DNA from: Candidatus Physcocola equi
Lineage (GTDB): Bacteria; Bacteroidota; Bacteroidia; Bacteroidales; Paludibacteraceae
Direction of reading: 5' to 3'
DNA: 51,902 nt
NCBI GenBank assembly: GCA_018064855.1
Contig: JAGHUM010000020.1
Span: 1 to 51,902, forward strand
This document shows positions 31,620-41,400 of this stretch, piece by piece. The first letter of the stretch is position 1. Every line of letters begins with the position of its first letter. The notes under the pieces are model-generated. The model was not told the DNA's origin and did not search any database. It saw only the letters and a list, made by a program, of their open reading frames with translations. A program made the translations under genes and the position numbers.

Positions 31620-32087
31620 ATGGCTAAAAACATTTTTGAAGTAAAGACAGAAGAAGGCAACTTGAACGTTCGCGCTGCAGGTGATACTTCTGCTGCTGTT
31701 GTTGCTAAACTCGCTAAGGGTGCTCTCGTTGAAGTTCTCTCTGTAGAAAACGGTTGGGCTAAGGTTGAAGTTAATGGCAAGTCTGGCTATTGCGCTGCTG
31801 CTTACCTCGCACAGGCTGAAAATGCTTACGAAGTAACTACCAACAGCAAAAACCTCAACATCCGTGCTGCTGCTTCTACTGAAGGCGCTATCCTCGGCAC
31901 TGCTGCCAAGGGTGATGTCCTCAAGGTTACTGGCATCAACGGCGACTGGGCTGAAGTTGAATACAATGGCAAGGTTGCTTATGCTTCTCTTCAGTACCTC
32001 TCTCAGATCTCTGACACTGACATCAACCTCGCTGAGGCTGCAGCTCAGAGCTCTAAGTTGATCGACTCAACTGACCTCTTCGCTTAA
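31620..32087 (+). CDS. Two-domain bacterial SH3 protein without signal peptide
   Basis: A 155-residue protein of two tandem SH3b (SH3_3-type) domains at about residues 5-65 and 70-130. Each has the pattern NLNVRAAGDTSAAVVAKLAKG / NLNIRAAASTEGAILGTAAKG, then a GWAKVEVNGKSGYCAAAYL / DWAEVEYNGKVAYASLQYL strand pair. A polar tail ending SSKLIDSTDLFA follows. SH3b domains normally bind peptidoglycan outside the cytoplasm, yet this protein starts MAKNIFEVKTEEG with no signal sequence, and no suitable upstream in-frame start is apparent. Codon use is strongly biased, like the lipoprotein before it, suggesting high expression. A cytoplasmic role or non-classical export are both possible. Confidence 0.88.
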   Translation: MAKNIFEVKTEEGNLNVRAAGDTSAAVVAKLAKGALVEVLSVENGWAKVEVNGKSGYCAAAYLAQAENAYEVTTNSKNLNIRAAASTEGAILGTAAKGDVLKVTGINGDWAEVEYNGKVAYASLQYLSQISDTDINLAEAAAQSSKLIDSTDLFA

Positions 32088-32111
32088 TTTGATTTTTCAT
32101 TTTTAAGTTAT

Positions 32112-32145
32112 AGCGCGGTGGCATCTTTGCCACTGCGCTTTTTTT
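32112..32145 (+). terminator. Terminator of the SH3 gene
   Basis: AGCGCGGTGGCA pairs with TGCCACTGCGCT (one mismatch) around a TCTT loop, followed by seven T: a typical intrinsic terminator. Confidence 0.9.
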
Positions 32146-32273
32146 GTTCCCGAAGTCTGTTTTTTTTGCCTATTTTTGAAGTATTGAACATAAGAAAAAT
32201 TCGTATCTCGCCTTTTTTTTGTAACTTTACACTCCGTAATATTGTGAAAACACACTTTAGATCTTTTTAAGTC

Positions 32274-33704
32274 ATGGTTTGGGAAGTAACTACCATTCTT
32301 GTACTGATAATATACGCAGTTACTACAATATCTACCATTTTCATGATCCTCATGGAAAACAGAAATCCGGTGAAGTCGATTGCCTGGATTTTTGTGCTTT
32401 TGCTTTTTCCGGTAGCGGGATTCGTGTTTTATATTCTGGTGGGTAAGAATCTGCGTAAAAAAATGGTGCTGTCGAGCCGCAGCATCGATAAGTGGCACGA
32501 ACGTATCGAAGTGATAAAAAACAACCCGATTCTTGAAAAATCTTTCCCCGAACAATATCGCAACTTGGCTTTTATGGCGTTGAATAGTTGCAATGCCAGT
32601 ATGTATGTCAATAACAAAGTCGATGTTTACACCGACGGTGTCTCTTTTTTCGATGCGTTGTTCGCCGATATTGAAAAAGCAAAGTCATACATTCATATTG
32701 AGTTTTATATTTTTAATTCCGATAAGATTGGCACGAAACTGATTGATGTCTTGAAACGTAAAGTGGCAGAGGGGGTCAAGGTGCGTGTCATCATCGATGA
32801 TGTGGGAAGTTGGAAAATGAAAAAATCGGTTGTCCGCGATATGAGGAAGGCGGGTATCGAGATTTTCTGTTTCCTTAAGGTCTCTATCCCTGCTATCGGC
32901 AGTCGCATCAATTATCGCAACCATCGTAAAATTGTTGTCATCGATGGTTCTGTGGGCTACACAGGTGGCATGAACGTGGCAGACCGTTATGTGGACGGAC
33001 TAAAATGGGGCTCTTGGCGCGATACGCATATGCGCGTAGAGGGTGATGCGGTCCATGGTTTGCAGCGTTGTTTCCTCTCAGACTGGTATTTTGTCTCACA
33101 GAAACTCCTCGACAATGATGCGCTCTTCTATCCTAATCCGAGCGAAGTCGTTGGTAATAGTCTCATCCAGATTGTGTCTTCTGCCCCCGACAGCCAGTGG
33201 GAATCTGTGATGCAGATGTTCTTTTTGGCCATTTCCCGTGCGAGACATACGATTTATTTGGAAACGCCTTATTTCTTGCCTCCTCAGCCTATCATTTCTG
33301 CGCTCCAGGTGGCTTCGTTGGGGGGTGTGGATGTCCGCATTATCATCCCTCGTTATTCCGATGCGCAGTTCGCTCTCAGCAGTTCACGCTCTTATATCGA
33401 CGATATGCAGAAGGCTGGCATCAAGGTGTATTTCTACGAACCCGGATTTTTGCACAGCAAGACCATCGTTATCGACGATATGCTCTCTACTGTGGGATCT
33501 GCGAATATGGATTTCAGAAGCTTTGAGCAAAACTTTGAAATCAACGCTTGGATTTACGATGCCGACTTTGCTCTGAGATTGAAGGAAATTTTCATGGACG
33601 ATCTGGGCAAATCCACCCTCATTGATCCGGATAAGTGGAAGGAACGTCCCCGCTTGCAGAAGCTTAGTGAGTCTTGGGCGCGTCTTTTCAGTCCTTTGAT
33701 GTAA
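32274..33704 (+). CDS. cls: Cardiolipin synthase
   Basis: A 476-residue inner-membrane enzyme that condenses two phosphatidylglycerol molecules into cardiolipin and glycerol. Two N-terminal membrane spans (ILVLIIYAVTTISTIFMIL and SIAWIFVLLLFPVAGFVFYI) precede two phospholipase D domains. The HKD motifs are HRKIVVIDGSVGYTGGMN (His217) and HSKTIVIDDMLSTVGSANMD (His394). Its length is typical for Cls. The DUF59 and lpxH genes follow at 47 and 15 bases, so this is probably an envelope-related operon. Confidence 0.96.
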   Translation: MVWEVTTILVLIIYAVTTISTIFMILMENRNPVKSIAWIFVLLLFPVAGFVFYILVGKNLRKKMVLSSRSIDKWHERIEVIKNNPILEKSFPEQYRNLAFMALNSCNASMYVNNKVDVYTDGVSFFDALFADIEKAKSYIHIEFYIFNSDKIGTKLIDVLKRKVAEGVKVRVIIDDVGSWKMKKSVVRDMRKAGIEIFCFLKVSIPAIGSRINYRNHRKIVVIDGSVGYTGGMNVADRYVDGLKWGSWRDTHMRVEGDAVHGLQRCFLSDWYFVSQKLLDNDALFYPNPSEVVGNSLIQIVSSAPDSQWESVMQMFFLAISRARHTIYLETPYFLPPQPIISALQVASLGGVDVRIIIPRYSDAQFALSSSRSYIDDMQKAGIKVYFYEPGFLHSKTIVIDDMLSTVGSANMDFRSFEQNFEINAWIYDADFALRLKEIFMDDLGKSTLIDPDKWKERPRLQKLSESWARLFSPLM

Positions 33705-33751
33705 TTTGAATATAAAAACAGTGGTGAAATCTTTTCACCTGATTATTTGTC

Positions 33752-34132
33752 ATGGAAGATAAAAATAATATAGAAGAACAAAACAATGGCGGACTGAATG
33801 TGAAGGTCTCGCTCGCAAGTAACGAATTTCTCCCGTTTGAAGAGAAGATTGTGCAGATGCTGCGCACGGTTTACGACCCTGAAATTCCGGTGAACATCTA
33901 CGATCTTGGTATGATTTATAAGATTGAGGTCGATGAAAAGGCTGCTTGCTCTATTGAGATGACCCTTACCGCACCAAATTGTCCGGCTGCCGATTTCATC
34001 ATGGAAGATGTGCGTCAGAAAATTGAATCAATTGAGGGGCTTTCTTCGGTGGATATCCAACTGGTGTTTGAACCGATGTGGGATCAGAGCATGATGACGG
34101 ATGAAGCCAAATTGGAGTTGGGTCTTATGTGA
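33752..34132 (+). CDS. DUF59/MIP18-type iron-sulfur assembly protein
   Basis: A 126-residue cytosolic protein. The DUF59 fold occupies residues about 25-115, with the diagnostic VYDPEIPVNIYDLGMIYKIE (Asp-Pro-Glu-Ile and Asp-Leu-Gly-Met) and TLTAPNCPAADFIMEDVRQK, containing the conserved Cys of the TxxxCP motif. Related proteins (SufT/YitW, PaaD, MIP18) help mature Fe-S proteins. No suf genes are adjacent; it lies between cls and lpxH, which is probably a matter of cotranscription rather than function. A specific name such as sufT would be a guess. Confidence 0.92.
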   Translation: MEDKNNIEEQNNGGLNVKVSLASNEFLPFEEKIVQMLRTVYDPEIPVNIYDLGMIYKIEVDEKAACSIEMTLTAPNCPAADFIMEDVRQKIESIEGLSSVDIQLVFEPMWDQSMMTDEAKLELGLM

Positions 34133-34147
34133 TTTGAGAATCTTCAG

Positions 34148-34900
34148 ATGTATTATTTCGCTTCAGACGCCCACTTCGGGCTAAAATTATACGAAGACCC
34201 CATTCAGGCCCAAAAACGCTTTGTGCGTTGGATGGATTCCATTAAGGCTACTTGCGAAGGTTTGTTTTTGGTGGGCGATATGTTCGATTATTGGTATGAA
34301 TATCGTTCTGTGGCTCCTCGCGGCTTCTCCCGTTTCCTTGGCAAGTTGTCGGAATTTCACGATGCGGGAATACCTGTTTTCATTTTCAATGGCAATCACG
34401 ACATTTGGCTGTGGGATTATCTTGAAAAGGAATGTGGCGTGAAGGTTATTGATGATGTATGGCAGGAGGAATTGTGTGGCAAGAGGTTTTATGTTACGCA
34501 TGGCGATGGCTTGGGCGACCCCAGTTGGTCGTTCCGTTTCTTGCGTTGCTTTTTCCGAAATAAATTCTGCCAGTTCCTCTATAGTTGGTTACACCCTGAT
34601 CTCACGATCCCGTTTGGTTTCAAATGGGCTAATCACAGTAGAAAGAGTAAACAGGGAAAGGTAACCGAGAGTTTCTTGGGTGAAGACAAAGAGTTTCAAC
34701 TGATTTGGGCGAAACAGCACCTCGCGGAGCATAAAAATGTGGATTTCTATATTTTCGGACATCGGCATATTGCGAAAATGTTCGATATTGAATCAGACTC
34801 AGCAAAGGCGAAAGTGGCTATCCTTGGCGAGTGGATGACCCAGTTTACTTATGGTGTTTTTGATGGTGAGCATTTTGAACTCAAATCTTTTACCGACTGA
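34148..34900 (+). CDS. lpxH: UDP-2,3-diacylglucosamine diphosphatase
   Basis: A 250-residue metallophosphoesterase that hydrolyses UDP-2,3-diacylglucosamine to lipid X and UMP in lipid A synthesis, at the inner face of the cytoplasmic membrane. The metal-binding motifs are in family order: FASDAHFG, VGDMFDYWYEY, FNGNHDIW, VTHGDGLG and FGHRHIAK. It is of the Bacteroidota LpxH type in length and in the C-terminal LGEWMTQFTYGVFDGEHFEL segment. It starts 15 bases after the DUF59 gene and is followed by a tRNA with its own promoter. Confidence 0.94.
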   Translation: MYYFASDAHFGLKLYEDPIQAQKRFVRWMDSIKATCEGLFLVGDMFDYWYEYRSVAPRGFSRFLGKLSEFHDAGIPVFIFNGNHDIWLWDYLEKECGVKVIDDVWQEELCGKRFYVTHGDGLGDPSWSFRFLRCFFRNKFCQFLYSWLHPDLTIPFGFKWANHSRKSKQGKVTESFLGEDKEFQLIWAKQHLAEHKNVDFYIFGHRHIAKMFDIESDSAKAKVAILGEWMTQFTYGVFDGEHFELKSFTD

Positions 34901-34911
34901 TTTTTTTTCTT

Positions 34912-34919
34912 TATCTTTG
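34912..34919 (+). promoter_or_regulatory. -7 box for tRNA-Arg
   Basis: TATCTTTG followed by C is a full TAnnTTTG match, 16 bases before the tRNA. Confidence 0.55.
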
Positions 34920-34935
34920 CATTTGAAATTTTGAT

Positions 34936-35007
34936 GGCTTTGTAGTTCAATGGATAGAACAAAGGTTTCCTAAACCTTAGATTTGGGTTCGATTCCCAGC
35001 GGAGCTA
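34936..35007 (+). tRNA. tRNA-Arg (anticodon CCT)
   Basis: Cloverleaf: acceptor GGCTTTG with CGGAGCT (closing G-U pairs), D stem GTTC/GAAC, anticodon stem AAGGT/ACCTT with loop TTCCTAA, T stem TTGGG/CCCAG with loop TTCGATT, discriminator A. The anticodon CCT reads AGG. CCA is not encoded. It is preceded by a -7 box and followed by a terminator. Confidence 0.93.
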
Positions 35008-35018
35008 CTTATTTTGAC

Positions 35019-35060
35019 TAAACGCCGAACATATTGAAGTTGTTTGGCGTTTGTTTTTTT
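35019..35060 (+). terminator. Terminator of tRNA-Arg
   Basis: AAACGCCGAAC pairs with GTTTGGCGTTT (one mismatch) around ATATTGAAGTT, followed by a run of T with one G (GTTTTTTTG). Confidence 0.85.
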
Positions 35061-35149
35061 GAAATTGTTTGAATTTTTCACCTCCCGATCCTCTCTTTAT
35101 AGTATAAGAAGATACAGGAGGATATTTGCAACTAATAACCACTGATAAC

Positions 35150-38100
35150 ATGATAAAACGATTGCTTTCTGCCCTTTTGCTGGTGGCTCCTGTTCACAAT
35201 GTATGGGCCGACATAGATGTTACCGAACTTTATCTGTCGAATGCTGGTTTTGATGATGCCTCGCATTTCGATTACAGGGTTTCTGATGCCGGCAATGTTA
35301 GTCAGGAGATCCTGCCTGTTTTTGGCTGGCGGAAAGATATTGGTGTGGACTATACTGTGACGGGTGTTTACGAACTGGGGACTTCCAAGACTTTCAACAC
35401 CTATGGCAAGGTCCCGTCTAAGGGATATGATGGAAAGTCGGGTGGTGTGTTGGCATTGAGCACTGGTTGGGAACAATCTCTGATGTTTTATCAGTCGGTC
35501 GAATTGCCTGCTGGCTCATACAAGTTACAGGCGCCTTTCTACAATGGTAGTAATTCTTCCAATGGTGGCAGTTTGTTGGCTTGGGTGCCGAGGGCTGGTG
35601 CGGCGGTCAATTCCACGTTGTCGGTTTTTCCGCAAAATGCCTGGTCGCTGGATGAGGTTGCTTTCTCGCTGTCGGTACAGACCGAAGGGCGTGTGCAAAT
35701 CGGGTTTAAGGGTGCTCCCAATGGCTCTGCCAATTCGGCAAAGGTGGTGGTCGATTTTGTCCGTCTGATTATGGTCGGGGACAATGCTCAACTGATAGCA
35801 AACATAAGAAAACAGTTGAAAAATACCCTTCAGGAAGCCATTTCTGTTTACGGAGCAGGCTCTGGAAAGGAGGCTGCCGCATTGAAAAAACGGATAGATG
35901 ATGGGCAGGCGGCTGCCGATGATGCCTCTGCGGACTATGCTGCTTTGTTTATTGCCGATAAGCGAATCAAAGAGCAACTTGTTTTATATAAATGGGCCAA
36001 CTCCACTTTGGCCAGTCCTGTGGATTTCACAGCTTCTATTGTAAACCCAAGTTTTGAAGATAAGTTTGCAGGTTGGAAGCAATCTGGTTTCCAAACCCAG
36101 TCTAATACTTCTTTTGCGCCAAAGGATGGCAGTGTTTATGTGGAAAAATGGGTGACAAAAGGTGCCGCTGTTGGCTCTGCTGTGGTTTCTCAAAGTTTGG
36201 GTGGCGATTTACCGTTGGGCATTTATGTGTTGAAGGCCGTAGCGCAAAACATTCAGCAGGACCAAAATTCCAATCAGACCGGTGCCTGGCTGGTAGCCGA
36301 TAATGACAGTGTGGAAGTGACGTCTGCAAAGGATTATGCTCTGCAGTTCACACATATTGATGCGGATTTGTCTGTTGCGTTTAAGGCGCTCAATGCATCA
36401 GGCAACTGGATTGCTGTGGATAATTTCCGTCTTTATTATGCTGCGGCTTCTATGGAAGATTATGCGCGGGAGTTGGCAAAAAGAGTTTCTGTGGCGGAGG
36501 CTTTGGCAAATGAACGGATGAATGAATCGTTGCGTGAACGGTTGCTGTCGGCTATCAATGACGCGAAAGCATGGTTAGACCAACCGAATCTTGCGATTTT
36601 GGTATCTGTTTCTTCGATGCTGAAACAGGCTGTGGGAGAGGTTCAGCCTTCCCTGATTGCATACAGGGCGTTGGCCGGTGAAATTGAAAACGCGCAAAGT
36701 CAATATGAAAAGCAAATGAAAGATGCCGAGGTTTTTGCTGCTTCAATTTCGGCGGCTGTTTCGGTTTTGGAAGATGAAACTTTGCCCTTGGCTGTGGTGG
36801 ATGCTGCGGTAAGGGATTTGCAGTCGGCGGAACTGATGTTTAAGGTGGCGAATGCATCGGGCGTTGCTCCGGTTGTCACGACCAACGAAAGGGTGGCGCG
36901 TGGCGCGACGATGGCTTTCGGACGTGCTTCTTTTGCCGGAAACAATATCATGGAGCGTGGTTTCTGCTGGGCAACGCACCCCGATCCGTTGGTGACGGAC
37001 AATCGTTCTACGTTGTCTTATAATAACAATGGCGCTATCTATGTGATGCAGGGGCTTCAGCCTGCCACCATTTACTATATTCGCCCCTACGCCATTTCTA
37101 CCTCCTACGCTGTCGGCTATGGTGATGCCGTCAAGATAGCCACTTTGCCTATGGGAAATGTCTCTTGGACCTACAACAATGGTGGCTCTGATGAGGAAAA
37201 CGACAGGATAAACAAGGCTGTTGCCGATGCTGTGGATATTTGGAACAATCTCACCAGCATCAATGGATTACGTATTTCGGTCTCTTATGGTGCAAGCACT
37301 CCAACTGCCGATTGCAGTTATGGCGGATCTATGCGTGTCGGCCCGAATGCAGGTTACCAACGAACGGGCACTATTCAGCACGAAATGTGTCATGCCGCAG
37401 GTGTGGGAACGATAGACCGCTGGTACAATTCGGCTGTCTATCGCGAAAACGTGAGCAGCGGATTCTGGTTGGGAGAACGTTCCGATCAGGTGCTTTGTTT
37501 CCTGGAAAATTCCGACGATGCTCATTTGAAAGGCGATAAGACGCATTTCTGGCCTTATGGCGTGAACGGGGCCAACGAAGATGATGGATCCCGCATGCTG
37601 TATTACGCCAACGCCCTCATCATTCAGGCTTTGGGTGAGGACTTTCTGCCGCCGGTCTATGGGGCTTTTGCTTCCCCTGCCTACACTTTCACCCAAAACG
37701 ACGATCGCTTGTATTATTTGATTCCTGCAAACTCTGTTTTCGGCAGCAACATCAAGGTCTTGAAGGCTGGCGAAAATGGTGGTTGCTCCATCGAACAAAA
37801 AAATTGGAAATCGGTGTTGGATGATGATGCTTGCGCCTGGCAGATTCGTTTCAATCCGGTCACGCAGTTGTATGAGGTGAGAAATTCGGCAAACGGTCTG
37901 GCGTTGGCCAATGTCGAGAATCAGGTGTTTGGCGCAGCCAACGAAAGTTTCGGCATTCAGATGTTAGGCTCTCGCCAAAATGTGGCAAACGATTATTTCA
38001 ATATGAAATCCTACTGGTTGGTCTTTGCCAATGGTACGAATCAGCCTAAAACACTTTCTGCCAACAATGACGGACAAACGGTTTCGCCGGCTTCTTTCAA

Positions 38101-38404
38101 CCATCAGAATTCGGCAAGCCAACAGCGTTGGATCTTGCTTCCAAAGGCCGATTTGAAAGTCCTTGCTGGGGATTACACAGCGTTGGATAATGTGGGATCT
38201 CTGAATGGTGATATTGTGGTGACAGGCGGACAGAATGAGTTCACGGTGGAGACTTCTGATCTGGGTGCATGGGTGCGTGTTGTCAATGTTCAAGGCGCCC
38301 TCATCGACAGGTTTTATGTTCAGTCCAATATGTGTGTCTGTCGTCCTGCTCCTGCAGGGTTCTTGTTGGTCAACGATAAAAAGATTCTTGTCGGAAACCG
38401 CTAA
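35150..38404 (+). CDS. Large exported multidomain protein with zincin-like HExxHxxG motif and lectin-like domain
   Basis: About 1084 residues from the ATG at 35150, which begins the signal peptide MIKRLLSALLLVAPVHNVWA. Domains in order: a carbohydrate-binding-like jelly roll (about 20-200); a second one (about 300-430, NPSFEDKFAGWKQSGFQTQS); a helical linker; an Fn3-like domain with the Bacteroidales form RGFCWATHPDP (about 600-670); and a peptidase-like domain with IQHEMCHAAGVGTIDRWYNS. The last contains His744, Glu745, His748 and Gly751; a classical metzincin would have His at 754, here Thr. A ricin-like beta-trefoil region follows (about 850-1000), then a C-terminal beta-sandwich (VRVVNVQGALIDRFYV, FLLVNDKKILV) like type IX secretion signals. 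A glycan-targeted surface peptidase is plausible; activity is unproved. Confidence 0.82.
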   Translation: MIKRLLSALLLVAPVHNVWADIDVTELYLSNAGFDDASHFDYRVSDAGNVSQEILPVFGWRKDIGVDYTVTGVYELGTSKTFNTYGKVPSKGYDGKSGGVLALSTGWEQSLMFYQSVELPAGSYKLQAPFYNGSNSSNGGSLLAWVPRAGAAVNSTLSVFPQNAWSLDEVAFSLSVQTEGRVQIGFKGAPNGSANSAKVVVDFVRLIMVGDNAQLIANIRKQLKNTLQEAISVYGAGSGKEAAALKKRIDDGQAAADDASADYAALFIADKRIKEQLVLYKWANSTLASPVDFTASIVNPSFEDKFAGWKQSGFQTQSNTSFAPKDGSVYVEKWVTKGAAVGSAVVSQSLGGDLPLGIYVLKAVAQNIQQDQNSNQTGAWLVADNDSVEVTSAKDYALQFTHIDADLSVAFKALNASGNWIAVDNFRLYYAAASMEDYARELAKRVSVAEALANERMNESLRERLLSAINDAKAWLDQPNLAILVSVSSMLKQAVGEVQPSLIAYRALAGEIENAQSQYEKQMKDAEVFAASISAAVSVLEDETLPLAVVDAAVRDLQSAELMFKVANASGVAPVVTTNERVARGATMAFGRASFAGNNIMERGFCWATHPDPLVTDNRSTLSYNNNGAIYVMQGLQPATIYYIRPYAISTSYAVGYGDAVKIATLPMGNVSWTYNNGGSDEENDRINKAVADAVDIWNNLTSINGLRISVSYGASTPTADCSYGGSMRVGPNAGYQRTGTIQHEMCHAAGVGTIDRWYNSAVYRENVSSGFWLGERSDQVLCFLENSDDAHLKGDKTHFWPYGVNGANEDDGSRMLYYANALIIQALGEDFLPPVYGAFASPAYTFTQNDDRLYYLIPANSVFGSNIKVLKAGENGGCSIEQKNWKSVLDDDACAWQIRFNPVTQLYEVRNSANGLALANVENQVFGAANESFGIQMLGSRQNVANDYFNMKSYWLVFANGTNQPKTLSANNDGQTVSPASFNHQNSASQQRWILLPKADLKVLAGDYTALDNVGSLNGDIVVTGGQNEFTVETSDLGAWVRVVNVQGALIDRFYVQSNMCVCRPAPAGFLLVNDKKILVGNR

Positions 38405-38439
38405 TTTATAGTTTTCAATCTATTGTCGTCTGAAAAGTT

Positions 38440-41400
38440 ATGATTAAATTAAAACAATATTTTGCAGCCTTAAATTTATGCCTTATGTTTGGACTATTGT
38501 CTTCTTTTGATTATCAGGATGAATGGAAATCCGTTGAAAAAAATGCTGGTAAAAACCCTAAAACGGCTTTGGAGATTGTGGATGGTATTGAAAAGCATGC
38601 CCTTCAGCACAAAAACAATCCGCAACTCTTGAGATGCCTTTTTACGAGGTTTTCATTGAAAAGTTCCATTGAAGGTATCTCTTTCAATACCAAGATAGAT
38701 GAGATTCATAAATTCCAATCCGGAATCTCCGATCCTGTGGCTCTTGCTGTTTCACGTTACAAGGAAGCTCTGTTGTATGCCGACTATTATAAGTTCGACC
38801 GCTATAAAATAGATCAACGCCGAGAACTGACCGACATCGTTCCGGATGATGTGAATGAATGGTCAGCCAATCTTTTCCGAATGAAAATACGCGAGTTGGT
38901 AGGTTTGGCGTTGAATGAACCACAGGTCCGCACCACTTTGGCTTCAGAATACGAGGCGCTAATTGAACTCGGAAAAGAAAGCCGTCTCTACCGTCCCACG
39001 ATTTACGACTTTCTTGTATATGACTTCCTGCAGAATTACAGTTTTGTCAATCCATTCTTTGATTCATTCTCTAAGGAGGAATGTGTGAAAATGTATGACG
39101 ATTTGGCCCAATTCCACGCCAACGATTCCGATAAGTCGGCTTATGTGGAGGCTGTGCTGTCTGGATTGAAGTATAAACATAATTGTCTCATAATTAACGA
39201 TGAAGAGTATAATGCCGCCCTGAACAACCTTTTGAAATCTTATTTCAACGAGCCGGCATCCATGCTCATCCGCTCGGAAAAAGCCCAGTTTTTGGCGCAG
39301 CACTTCAACGATTCCGATGAGTTGCGTAAACGTTATGGCGCTTTCCCTGCTGACGCCATTTTCTTGTGCGAGGAAGGTGTCCAGAAATTTCCTGACCATC
39401 CTTTGAAAACGAAACTTAAGGATATGGTGCGGGATTGGAATCGGAAGAAACTCGAAATTGTGTTAGACCGTTACCATGTGCACAAGTCCACCAACTTAAA
39501 ACTGAAGGTCCGTTATGCCAATATTACCGACTTGAAAATCTCCCTTTCACGATTCTCATGCTCTGCTGACGAGTTTTTCAATACCGATCATAAGAAACTC
39601 TCCAAGAAAAAGGTGACCGATTTTGAGTTCAAATTCAATAAGTCGGATTATTGTGTGATGAGCGATACTGTCCTTGAAATCCCTGCGCAGGATTATGGGG
39701 CTTACGAGATCTCTGCCGAGGGGCAATCGGCATGTTTTGTGGTAAGTGATTTCAGTCTTTTATATAGCAATCATGAACAGTCTTTTGACTTTTTCGTGGT
39801 GGACAATATGAATGGCGCTCCTAAGAAAAACGTGTCTTTCTTGTTGACCGACCGGAATGGGGTTTCTAAAGACAGTGATCGGAAAACCGATGCCAACGGC
39901 GAAGTGGAGGTGGATGGGTGTAATTTCAATGATGCTTATGTCCGTCTTGCCGATGGCAAGGATGATGTTTTCCTAATTCATTTTTATGGTTCTCGCGGTT
40001 ATGGCCTCGGTATAAATGACAATACTACCGAATGCGCTGTTTCGATTATGACAGATCGTGCCATCTATCGCCCAGGTCAGACTGTTTATTTCAAGTGTAT
40101 TGCCTATGAAGTGAAAGAGCAGGATGCCAAAGTGAAAGCCGACTATTCGCTGCGGGCTGTTTTGTACGATTCCAATTACCAAAAGGTGAGCGAATCTTGG
40201 CTGCAGACCAATGGTTTTGGCTCCGCTTCTTCTTCGTTTGTAATACCTGCATCTGGCAAATGCGGACATTATACCTTGGAGGTGAATGACGCACGCCATT
40301 CTATTCGTGTGGAGGAGTATAAACGTCCTACTTTCGATGTCGATTTGGTGAAACCCGATGGGGCTTTCTCTTTTGAAGATACGGTAAACGTCAAGGGTAA
40401 GGCTGCTTATTTGCTTGGCACACCATTGCAGGGGGCGAAGGTGGCTTACACCGTCACCCGAAAGCCAAACTACTTCTTCCGTTGGTGGCCTTCAAAAGCC
40501 AACGAGGTGGTTATTTGCGAAGATGATACCATGACCGACGACGAAGGCAATTTCACAATCTCGTTCGTTCCTCAGAAATCGGTACTTGATGGGTACAAAG
40601 CCTGCTACGATTATGAGGTTTTGGCAAAGGTGACCGATGCTAATGGCGAAACTCACGAGCAATCGCGGTTCGTCACTGTGGGAGATGAAAGTATGGCTAT
40701 ATGTTGTCCGCAACACGAACGCCTCACTTTCAACGATTTGATGAATGTAAAATTCTCGGTGATGAATCTCAACCACAAGTTGCTTGAAAAAACGGTGTCT
40801 TATAAGGTGATGAGAGGTGATGAACTGCTTGCTTCTGGCCAGGTGCTTTCTTCTGCAAAAGATGGTTTTTCTTTGAAACTGAACGCCGATGGTTGGGCTT
40901 CGGGCAATTATACCATCCTTTTTTCGGCAACTGATGATAAAGGCAGAACTGTGGAAAACAAGTTCCAAACTGTTCTTTATCGCGATACGGACAAGTGTCC
41001 GCCTGTGGAAACGATCTTCTGGACGGAGAATGTCAATCATTTCAGCGTGGCGCCTGGTGAAAAGAAAAAGGTGCGCGTCGGCTCTTCTTGCAAAGATGCC
41101 AATCTTTTGGTAATCAAAACTTTCAAAGATGGAGCGTCTGAAAAGAAATGGTATTCGCTCAACAACGAGATCAAGGATTTTGAATTTGCTTTGAATAAGG
41201 GTGACGAGGTGCTAAATGTGTCTTTCTTCATGGTCTATGATGACGTGCTCTATAAACAAAACTTGGTTTTGAATGAAAAGAAAGCGTCTATGGACATTCC
41301 TGTTAAGTTGACTGTTTTCCGCGACAAGGTTTTGCCGGGTGCAAAGGAAAAATGGCAGATCCAGTTGCCTGCCGACAAGTCTGCGGAAGTGCTTGCTTTT

